Of a DNA stretch of 5,203 bases, positions 1 to 5,203 are shown in pieces; the stretch's first letter is position 1; each line of letters begins with the position of its first letter. The stretch comes from Chloroflexota bacterium (GTDB lineage Bacteria > Chloroflexota > Chloroflexia > Thermomicrobiales > UBA6265): NCBI GenBank assembly GCA_023392645.1, contig JAEVYR010000383.1:1-5203 (forward strand), given 5' to 3'. Position numbers and translations under genes: made by a program. The notes beneath the pieces are model-generated. The model was not told the origin of the DNA. It did no database searches and saw only the letters and a program-made list of their open reading frames with translations.

Positions 1-1543
1 GTGTGGCCCCCAGCTCCCGCAGGTCGCCGACGACCTGCTGGATGAGCTGCTGCCCGGCGAGCGTTACATGTTCAGCCGCGCGGTAGTCGTTGAACGTGCC
101 GCCGCCGAAGCCGAGATATCCGTAGAACGAATTGATGAGGATCTTGAAGCTGGCTTGCAGGCTGTCCCAGGTGGCGCGCGCTTCACCGTCTGTCTCGCGA
201 ACTCGTCGCTTCGCCTCGATTCTGCGTCGCGTGAGATCTTCGAGCAGCAGCGGAAACGCCCGCAGGACATCCCGCTCCGAGGCGATGCCTTCGCGCAGCA
301 TGATCGAGGGATAGAGACTTTCGACGTCGGATTTGACGACGGGCCCGAACGTGCCGCTGGCGACAAGCTCGACGTAGCCTCCGGGGTAGGGTCGTCCCGG
401 CTCGGGGCGCGGCATGCTGTGCCCCGCGGCGAGGTAGCAGCGCAACATAAGGTCGTCGATCTTCCGGCCGGTGCCGGTGATGGCGCAGCGCTGGTATGTC
501 ATCGGCAGCATCTGCGTTTGGTAGAACTCGGTTGGCATGATCACGCGGGAGAGCGTATCGACGTCGCGAACGTCGTCGAGCGCGTAGGCCGCGAGCGTCT
601 CGCGCGCGACATCCCCCTCGCGCCACATCTCGGCGATCGTGGTGCGGTCGACGAACGTGCGATCCTCGCGCTCCAGCTCCATCTCGCGAATGACGTCTTT
701 CAGGCCATAGCGGCTCAGCTTGCCGGCTACGTCGAATCGCTGAATTTGCGTGTAGGTGTCGATGACATGGCGACCGTGGATGAAGACCGAGACCTGCCCG
801 CGATTGCCGTCGACCAGCCGGGGGATCGATCGGTTCCGGCCCAGAGGCAGATCGGCGCCGACCTTCGTCGCCCTGTGGATCAGATAGGGGAAGTCGAACC
901 TACCGACGTTGTGCCCCTCGATCACGTCGGGATCGAGTTTCTGCACGAGCCGGCAGAAGTCGTCGATCAGGTCGGCTTCGGTGCCATCCCTGACCAGCAC
1001 CTCCTCGATGTTGCCTTGCCGGACCGAGATCATGATGATGCCCGCCTCCGGCGCGGCGGGGTCGAGCGATAGTGTCTCCAGGTCGATCTGCATTCGGCGC
1101 AGGGCGCTGTATTCCATCCCCTTGAAGAGGGTCAACCCGGCGCGCATCTGGTATTGTGCCGTCAGCGATCCCGGACCGAGGAAACTGGAGCGATCCCACC
1201 CATCGCGGCTGGCGATCGATCGGTAGGCCTCCCACGAGGCGAAGGTGACGAGGAACTTCCAGGGGTGCTCGCCGCGCAGCTCGGTAATCTCGGCGTCGCC
1301 ACGGCCGCGAACGATGCGCAGGTCGTTGGTGATCAGCCACGGACTGGTGACGCGCCGTTCGGTAACCGTCCTGCCTCGCTCGTCACGTCGATAGAGCAGG
1401 ACCTCGTTCGCGCCGAACGGCTCGATCGCGACCACGCGTTCGGTGTCGTCCATGCCGAACAGGAGCGTCCCGGCGTCCTCGGGGAGAAACGCCTCGCGCT
1501 CGGAGAGAATCGGGTGGAACATGCCCGCGAGTGGGTCGTACAT
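1..1543 (-). CDS. Family B DNA polymerase, N-terminal part (3' end of gene outside window)
   Basis: DNA-directed DNA polymerase of family B with a 3'-5' proofreading exonuclease, cytoplasmic, acting in replication or repair. The 514 visible residues begin MYDPLAGMFH. After an N-terminal domain (about 1-145), the DnaQ-like exonuclease shows Exo I as MQIDLET (D154, E156), Exo II as HNVGRFDFPYL (N212, D217) and Exo III as YALDDV (Y320, D324), so proofreading should be intact. The polymerase domain shows motif A, KSDVESLYPSIM (metal ligand D406), and motif B, KILINSFYGYLG (K467, N471, Y474, G475). Motif C (YxDTD) and the thumb would lie beyond the left edge; full-length family members are usually about 750-850 residues. 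The ATG at 1543 has a weak AGGA just upstream, and M8 is a less likely start. It is divergent from the metalloprotease gene. Family identification is firm. Its cellular role is not shown; in bacteria a PolB usually accompanies the replicative PolC/DnaE enzyme. Confidence 0.95.
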   Translation of the reverse strand, partial: MYDPLAGMFHPILSEREAFLPEDAGTLLFGMDDTERVVAIEPFGANEVLLYRRDERGRTVTERRVTSPWLITNDLRIVRGRGDAEITELRGEHPWKFLVTFASWEAYRSIASRDGWDRSSFLGPGSLTAQYQMRAGLTLFKGMEYSALRRMQIDLETLSLDPAAPEAGIIMISVRQGNIEEVLVRDGTEADLIDDFCRLVQKLDPDVIEGHNVGRFDFPYLIHRATKVGADLPLGRNRSIPRLVDGNRGQVSVFIHGRHVIDTYTQIQRFDVAGKLSRYGLKDVIREMELEREDRTFVDRTTIAEMWREGDVARETLAAYALDDVRDVDTLSRVIMPTEFYQTQMLPMTYQRCAITGTGRKIDDLMLRCYLAAGHSMPRPEPGRPYPGGYVELVASGTFGPVVKSDVESLYPSIMLREGIASERDVLRAFPLLLEDLTRRRIEAKRRVRETDGEARATWDSLQASFKILINSFYGYLGFGGGTFNDYRAAEHVTLAGQQLIQQVVGDLRELGAT

Positions 1544-1676
1544 GGATCCTGCCTGGTGAAACGGCGCGCAATTCTGCCCGATAAGGATACGATGCCCTCC
1601 CTGGCGTTCCCGTGCCCGCGCACCGGCCGCCGCGATACCGAAATGTGCCCGGCGCTGGTGTACGCTTGACGTGGTG

Positions 1677-1694
1677 CGCCGGTTCGATCCGGCG
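1677..1694 (+). other. Small hairpin in the metalloprotease 5' leader
   Basis: CGCCGG at 1677-1682 and CCGGCG at 1689-1694 form a perfect 6-bp all-GC stem around the loop TTCGAT. It ends about 30 bases before the ATG at 1726 and leaves the ribosome binding site free. It could be a leader structure or a protein-binding inverted repeat in the divergent promoter region. The stem is short enough to be chance in GC-rich DNA. Confidence 0.3.
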
Positions 1695-1714
1695 GACGAA
1701 GCGCGATGCTCGCG

Positions 1715-1722
1715 AAAGGTGA
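1715..1722 (+). promoter_or_regulatory. Ribosome binding site of the metalloprotease gene
   Basis: AAAGGTGA lies three bases before the ATG at 1726 and resembles AAGGAGGTGA, the complement of the 16S rRNA 3' end. It supports this start over the internal methionine M45, which would remove the predicted membrane segment. Confidence 0.6.
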
Positions 1723-1725
1723 ATT

Positions 1726-2940
1726 ATGTCGAACACTACAGGCACCTCGGGGGCCGGTCGATCGACCGTCGCTGCGGGCGCCATACTCGGCGCGGCCGCT
1801 GCCGTTTGGGCCGGCCGGCGGATCCAGGAATTTGCTCGCACCGAACGCCCGGAGGGTATGGTGAACTGGAAGCGATCGCTGGAGATCGCCCTCAGGATGA
1901 ACAAGGAGAGCGCGCTCACCGCGACCGAGCGGGCGAGCCTCTCCGAGGCGTACGGCAAGCTGGTCGACGACTGCGTGCCGCTCATCGGCGAGTACACGCA
2001 AACGACGTTGCCAGAGGGCGCGAGAGAGACGTTCGCGTTCGATCGCGTCGATTGGATCCATGCCAACCTGGCCGGGTTCCAGCGGATGTTCGCGCCGATC
2101 GAGGAGCTCGACGCCGGACCCGGCAAGAATCGCAACCCGGTGTCGAAGTTCGTCGGCGGCATCAACCAGTCGGTGCTCAGCGCCGAGATCGGCGTGCTGC
2201 TCGGGTACATGGCCAAGCGCGTGCTCGGCCAGTACGACCTCGCGTTGCTCGGGCGGGAGCCGGTCTCGGCCGGCAAGCTCTATTTCGTCGAGCCCAACAT
2301 CAGGGGCATCGAGCGCAAGCTGAACCTGCCGCAGCAGGACTTCCGCATGTGGCTGGCGCTGCACGAAACGACCCATGCCTTCGAGTTCGAGGCATACCCG
2401 TGGGTGCGCGAGCATTTCAACGGGCTGCTCGAGCGCTACATGGGGTTCATGCGTGAGGACGCCGAATACCTCCGACAAGGCATGGAGGGCGTGAAGGTGC
2501 TGGCCAGGCGCATCCGTGAGGGCAGCGACGGCAACGGCGAGGACTCGGGCACGTGGATCGAGTCGTTCATGAACGCCGAGCAACGGGCGCTCTTTGCCGA
2601 GATGCAGGCGCTGATGTGTGTCATCGAAGGGTATTCCAACCACGTCATGAACGCGGTCGGACGCGATCTGCTGCCCAACTACGACTTCATCTCACGGAAG
2701 TTCGAGGAGCGCCAGAAGGAGCGCTCCGCCGGCGAGCAGTTGTTCGCGCGACTGACCGGGCTGAATGTGAAGATGGAGCAGTATCGTCAGGGAGAGGCGT
2801 TCGTGAACGCCATCGTGGAGCGACACGGGCGCGAAGCGATCGACCGGCTGTGGTCCGGACCGGAGTCGATGCCGTCCATGGCCGAGATTCGCGATCCGTC
2901 GCTGTGGACCGAGCGGATCATGGGGTCGAGCCTGAACTGA
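1726..2940 (+). CDS. Zinc-dependent metalloprotease, Zincin_2/DUF2342 (F420-biosynthesis-associated) family
   Basis: Predicted zinc metallopeptidase of 404 residues whose substrate is unknown. The zincin signature HETTH is at 213-217, inside ALHETTHAFEFEAYPWVREH, the arrangement typical of the Zincin_2 (DUF2342) family. H213 and H217 should bind zinc and E214 should be the general base. The second family block, IEGYSNHVMNAVG (from I300), probably supplies the third ligand through E301. Residues about 14-30 form an Ala/Gly-rich hydrophobic segment followed by RR, suggesting a single N-terminal membrane anchor. There is no lipobox, and the side of the membrane is not clear. The rest looks largely helical and soluble. 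The start is supported by AAAGGTGA just before ATG. One branch of this family is annotated as coenzyme F420 biosynthesis-associated because of phylogenetic co-occurrence, but no F420 gene is visible here. The gene appears monocistronic: the polymerase gene diverges upstream and purH converges downstream. The family call is strong; the function is not established. Confidence 0.88.
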   Translation: MSNTTGTSGAGRSTVAAGAILGAAAAVWAGRRIQEFARTERPEGMVNWKRSLEIALRMNKESALTATERASLSEAYGKLVDDCVPLIGEYTQTTLPEGARETFAFDRVDWIHANLAGFQRMFAPIEELDAGPGKNRNPVSKFVGGINQSVLSAEIGVLLGYMAKRVLGQYDLALLGREPVSAGKLYFVEPNIRGIERKLNLPQQDFRMWLALHETTHAFEFEAYPWVREHFNGLLERYMGFMREDAEYLRQGMEGVKVLARRIREGSDGNGEDSGTWIESFMNAEQRALFAEMQALMCVIEGYSNHVMNAVGRDLLPNYDFISRKFEERQKERSAGEQLFARLTGLNVKMEQYRQGEAFVNAIVERHGREAIDRLWSGPESMPSMAEIRDPSLWTERIMGSSLN

Positions 2941-2966
2941 GCAGCCACACGATTGCAGGCATGATG

Positions 2967-2992
2967 CGCCCGCCCCGGAGACGGGGCGGGCG
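2967..2992. terminator. Strong GC hairpin between convergent genes, probable bidirectional terminator
   Basis: CGCCCGCCCCG (2967-2977) pairs perfectly with CGGGGCGGGCG (2982-2992). This gives an 11-bp, entirely G-C stem capped by a GAGA tetraloop on the plus transcript, or TCTC on the minus. It lies 26 bases after the metalloprotease stop and 6 bases after the purH stop on the opposite strand, the usual place for a shared terminator. No T-tract follows in either direction, so it is not a classic intrinsic terminator. It may act without a U-tract, with Rho, or as a 3'-end stabiliser. Confidence 0.65.
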
Positions 2993-2998
2993 TCGCCG

Positions 2999-4534
2999 TC
3001 AGTGCCGGAAGTGGCGAATGCCGGTGAAGTACATCGCGATGCCGGCAGCGTTCGCGGCATCGATCACGAGCTGGTCGTTTACCGATCCGCCGGGCTGGAC
3101 CACGGCGGTGATGCCGGCCGCGATGCCCTGTTCGATGCCGTCCGGGAACGGGAAGAACGCGTCGCTGGCCATCACCGCGCCCTGGGCGTTGTCGCCGGCC
3201 TTGCGGGCGGCGATGGCGCCGCTCTCCAGTCGGTTCGGCTGACCGGCGCCGAGCCCGACGATCGCCTGATCCTTCACGAAGAGGATCGCGTTGGACTTAA
3301 TCAGCGGGATCGCCCGCCAGGCGAACTCGAGATCCCGGCGCTCCTGCTCGGTTGGAGCCTTGTCAGTCACGAGCGACCAATCGTCGGCCGACTCGTCGAT
3401 GATGTCGGGTTCCTGCACCAGCAGTCCCCCGGCGATGGGCCGGACATCGAGCTCGGGAACTCGCTGTCCCTCGCGATTCGGTACCTCGAGGATGCGGGTG
3501 CCCTTCTTCTTGCGCAGCAGCTCGAGCGCATCCTCGTCATAGCCGGGGGCAAGGATGATATCGAGCTTGATCTTGCGCATCTCCCGCGCGGTTTCGAGAT
3601 CGACCGGCCGATTCAGAGCGACGATGCCACCGAAGGCAGATACCGTGTCACCCGCGTAGGCAGCCCGATAGGCGTCCGCCAGCGCCTCCCGCACCGCGAG
3701 CCCGCAGGGAACCGTGTGCTTGACGATCGCGACGGTCGGTCCGTCGAAGAGCTGGGCGGCGTTCCACGCGGCGTCGGCGTCAAGATGATTGTTGAACGAA
3801 AGCGTGTCGCCCTTGATCTGTTTCGCATCAAGGATGCCGGCAGCGGCCTGACCGGGGCGCAGCTGCGTGTACACGGCGGCCCGCTGATGCGCGTTTTCGC
3901 CGTACTTCGGGATCGCGTTGCGACGCAGGCCGATCGTCAGCTCGTCCGGGAAGCGCGGGTCGTCGCCGCGCAGCCACGACGACACGAGGCTGTCGTACGC
4001 CGAAACGTGCGCGAACGCTTTGGCCGCCAGCGCCCGGCGGAACGCCTGTTGCTCGTCGGCCGGGGCATCGAAGGTTGCCAGCAGGCGGTCGTAATCGGCA
4101 GGATCGGTGACGACGGCGACGTGGTCGAAGTTCTTCGCCCCGGCGCGGACCATCGCCGGGCCCCCGATGTCGATGTTCTCGACGATGTCGTCCGGGGTCG
4201 AGCCGGGTGCGGTGACAGTGCGCTCAAAAGGGTAGAGATTGACGACGAGGATTGCGATCGGGGAGATACCCGCCTCGTCGAGCTGGCGACGGTGATCGGC
4301 GTTTTCCAGCCGGGCGAGCAGTCCGCCGTGGATGGCGGGGTGGAGCGTCTTGACGCGACCGTCCATCATTTCCGGAAAGCCCGTGACATCGGCGACGGAG
4401 GTGACCGGAACGCCGGCATCGGTGAGGGCGCGGAAGGTGCCGCCGGTGGAGATGATCTCGACGCCGCGCTGGTGGAGCGCGCGCGCCAGCTCGGCGACGC
4501 CGGTCTTGTCGGAAACGCTGATCAATGCTCGCAT
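2999..4534 (-). CDS. purH: Bifunctional AICAR formyltransferase / IMP cyclohydrolase
   Basis: Catalyses the last two steps of de novo purine synthesis in the cytoplasm: 10-formyl-THF-dependent formylation of AICAR to FAICAR, then ring closure to IMP. At 511 residues it has the normal bacterial length and is complete. The N-terminal MGS-like cyclohydrolase domain (about 1-190) has SVSDKTG (7-12 region), STGGT (29-33) and GFPEMMDGRVKTLHP (52-66). The formyltransferase domain has KYGENAHQ (210-217), the catalytic Lys-His pair K272-H273 in VKHTVPCG, SAFGGIVALNRP (299-310), IKSNAI (412-417), GAGQPNR (429-435), DAFFPFPDG (458-466) and the characteristic C-terminus FTGIRHFRH. Two signatures differ from the common bacterial forms: YGENPHQ reads YGENAHQ and KHxNPCG reads KHTVPCG. 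The start is supported by TGAGGAG 13 bases upstream. No other pur gene is visible; the upstream neighbour is an ABC permease in the same direction, with a hairpin between them, so purH may be transcribed separately. Confidence 0.98.
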   Translation of the reverse strand: MRALISVSDKTGVAELARALHQRGVEIISTGGTFRALTDAGVPVTSVADVTGFPEMMDGRVKTLHPAIHGGLLARLENADHRRQLDEAGISPIAILVVNLYPFERTVTAPGSTPDDIVENIDIGGPAMVRAGAKNFDHVAVVTDPADYDRLLATFDAPADEQQAFRRALAAKAFAHVSAYDSLVSSWLRGDDPRFPDELTIGLRRNAIPKYGENAHQRAAVYTQLRPGQAAAGILDAKQIKGDTLSFNNHLDADAAWNAAQLFDGPTVAIVKHTVPCGLAVREALADAYRAAYAGDTVSAFGGIVALNRPVDLETAREMRKIKLDIILAPGYDEDALELLRKKKGTRILEVPNREGQRVPELDVRPIAGGLLVQEPDIIDESADDWSLVTDKAPTEQERRDLEFAWRAIPLIKSNAILFVKDQAIVGLGAGQPNRLESGAIAARKAGDNAQGAVMASDAFFPFPDGIEQGIAAGITAVVQPGGSVNDQLVIDAANAAGIAMYFTGIRHFRH

Positions 4535-4547
4535 GGTGTGGCGCAGG

Positions 4548-4554
4548 CTCCTCA
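4548..4554 (-). promoter_or_regulatory. Ribosome binding site of purH
   Basis: On the minus strand TGAGGAG precedes the purH ATG by 13 bases, a slightly long spacing. It supports the start at 4534, which also gives the usual PurH N-terminus (MRALISVSDKTG). The site lies immediately after the hairpin at 4560-4582, with only TTCTC between. Confidence 0.6.
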
Positions 4555-4559
4555 GAGAA

Positions 4560-4582
4560 GCGGGACGCTGGTGACGTCCCGC
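4560..4582 (-). terminator. Hairpin between the permease gene and purH, probable terminator or leader element
   Basis: Read on the minus strand, GCGGGACG (4582-4575) pairs perfectly with CGTCCCGC (4567-4560) around the 7-base loop TCACCAG, and is followed by the pyrimidine run TTCTCT. The stem starts 52 bases after the permease stop and ends 6 bases before the purH Shine-Dalgarno sequence. A GC stem followed by T-rich sequence fits an intrinsic terminator for the sugar-transport operon. It could instead be an attenuator or a 5' leader element of purH if transcription reads through. Confidence 0.5.
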
Positions 4583-4634
4583 CGAATCGTCGCTTGCACC
4601 TTACCACCGGCTGACCTGTCGGCGCGAGGCAGAA

Positions 4635-5203
4635 TCAGCCCTTGACCGACCCGGCCGTGAGACCCGCGATGAGCTGGCGCTCGGCGACGAGATAGAAGCC
4701 GACGGCGGGAACGAGGGCGAGCGTCACGAACGCCAGCACCCGCGCCCAGTCAGTGAGGTACTGGCCCTGGAACTGGGTCACGCCAAGCGGCAACGTCCAA
4801 AGCTCCTCGCGATTGAGCACCACCAGCGGCAGGAAGAAGTTGTTCCAGCTCGTTACCATCGTCAACACCGCCACGGCGGCAAGCGCCGGCCGCACCAGGG
4901 GCAGCAGGATTCGTATCAGGAATTCGAAGGGTCCGGCGCCATCGACGTAGGCGGCGTCCTCGAGATCCCGCGGCACCGCGAGGAAGAACGACCGGAGCAG
5001 CAAAACGTTCCACGGTAGTCCGAAGGCGACCTGGGGCAGGATGATGCCCCAGATCGAATCGACCAGGTGCATGTTTCGCAGCAGCAGGTAGAGCGGCAGG
5101 ATCGCCACCGGCAGCGGGAACAGCAGACCGAGCGTGAAGAAATTGAACAGCGGCTCCCGGCCACGAAACTGCATCCGCGCGAGGACGAAGGCGACTGCGC
5201 TCG
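4635..5203 (-). CDS. Carbohydrate ABC transporter permease, MalG type, C-terminal part (5' end outside window)
   Basis: Inner-membrane permease subunit of an ABC sugar importer of the MalG/UgpE class (binding-protein-dependent transport, CUT1-like). The frame stays open to the right edge and reads SAVAFVLARMQFRGRE, the usual region before the second half of these proteins. The methionine at 5174 is therefore internal and not the start. The 188 visible residues compare with about 270-300 for the family. Hydrophobic segments lie around FNFFTLGLLF...LYLLL, IILPQVAFGLPWNVLLL, ALAAVAVLTMV...FFLPLVVL and RVLAFVTLALVPAVGFYLV. The cytoplasmic EAA loop that contacts the ATPase is well preserved: EDAAYVDGAG, then nine residues after the key G to IxLP (IRILLP). 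The C-terminus GLTAGSVKG is the family hallmark. Partner genes (second permease, binding protein) would be expected to the right. The exact sugar cannot be told from this subunit. Confidence 0.95.
   Translation of the reverse strand, partial: SAVAFVLARMQFRGREPLFNFFTLGLLFPLPVAILPLYLLLRNMHLVDSIWGIILPQVAFGLPWNVLLLRSFFLAVPRDLEDAAYVDGAGPFEFLIRILLPLVRPALAAVAVLTMVTSWNNFFLPLVVLNREELWTLPLGVTQFQGQYLTDWARVLAFVTLALVPAVGFYLVAERQLIAGLTAGSVKG

Noticed and set aside
68..1072. Plus-strand 334-codon open frame opposite the DNA polymerase gene
   Set aside because: The minus strand carries unmistakable exonuclease and polymerase motifs over the whole stretch. The plus frame has no recognisable domain or ribosome binding site.
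1587..1671. Promoter-like words in the divergent region: TTGACG at 1666-1671 on plus; GGGAAC (1611-1606) with CGTAT (1591-1587) on minus, resembling an ECF sigma site
   Set aside because: TTGACG has no -10 match at 16-18 bases. The ECF-like pair is spaced about 14 bases, shorter than usual, and each word is common. Promoters must exist here but cannot be placed from sequence alone.
1676..1695. GGTTCGATCC resembling a tRNA T-arm
   Set aside because: With a 7-base T-loop the stem mismatches at the second pair, and no acceptor, D or anticodon arms can be found upstream. It is better read as a 6-bp hairpin with a 6-base loop.
1333..2643. Long minus-strand open frames opposite the metalloprotease gene (436 and 297 codons)
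   Set aside because: They run antisense to a well-supported gene and cross the polymerase start. Their composition is the Arg/Ala/Pro-rich pattern of GC-rich shadow frames.
4560..4625. Possible T-box-like or ZTP riboswitch leader upstream of purH (minus-strand GGTGGTAAGG followed by a CGTCCCGC stem)
   Set aside because: The gap is only about 100 bases, too short for a standard T-box leader. The conserved T-box core does not match beyond a few bases, and the ZTP (pfl) conserved CCGCCUGGGCA element is absent.
3002..4645. A 547-codon open frame on the plus strand, opposite purH and longer than it
   Set aside because: It lies almost entirely antisense to a clear full-length purH. Its translation is charged, low in hydrophobic structure and shows no family motif. 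GC-rich genes rarely use codons whose complement is a stop, so long shadow frames are expected.
4635..5174. Treating the methionine at 5174 as the permease start
   Set aside because: The frame is open upstream to the window edge and encodes SAVAFVLARMQFRGRE, which continues the family pattern. The protein would also be about 100 residues short with that start.

Overview
The window is a GC-rich stretch of bacterial chromosome with four protein-coding genes and little non-coding DNA. No rRNA, tRNA, insertion sequence, CRISPR array or phage gene is visible. A family B DNA polymerase in a bacterium, a Zincin_2/DUF2342 metalloprotease (a family best known from F420-using Actinobacteria and Chloroflexota) and a MalG-type sugar permease together suggest a high-GC Chloroflexota, for example a Thermomicrobia/Sphaerobacter-like lineage. 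An actinobacterium is the main alternative. This placement is an inference from gene content; no marker gene settles it.

Layout. Positions 1-1543 (minus) hold the N-terminal 514 residues of a family B DNA polymerase. All three proofreading-exonuclease motifs and polymerase motifs A and B are present; motif C and the thumb lie off the left edge. A 182-bp divergent intergenic region (1544-1725) separates it from a 404-residue membrane-anchored HExxH metalloprotease on the plus strand (1726-2940). This gene converges on purH (2999-4534, minus), and the 58-bp gap between them holds a very stable 11-bp hairpin with a GAGA tetraloop, probably a shared terminator. Upstream of purH, and read in the same direction, is the 3' end of a carbohydrate ABC transporter permease (4635 to beyond 5203). 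A second hairpin (4560-4582) lies between the permease stop and the purH ribosome binding site.

How the genes fit together. They do not form one pathway. The polymerase is a replication or repair enzyme, the metalloprotease has no known substrate, PurH performs the last two steps of IMP synthesis, and the permease belongs to a sugar-uptake operon that continues to the right. The window looks like ordinary core-type chromosome. I found no convincing new multigene system; the points most worth a second look are the uncharacterised metalloprotease, the substituted PurH active-site signatures and the two intergenic hairpins.
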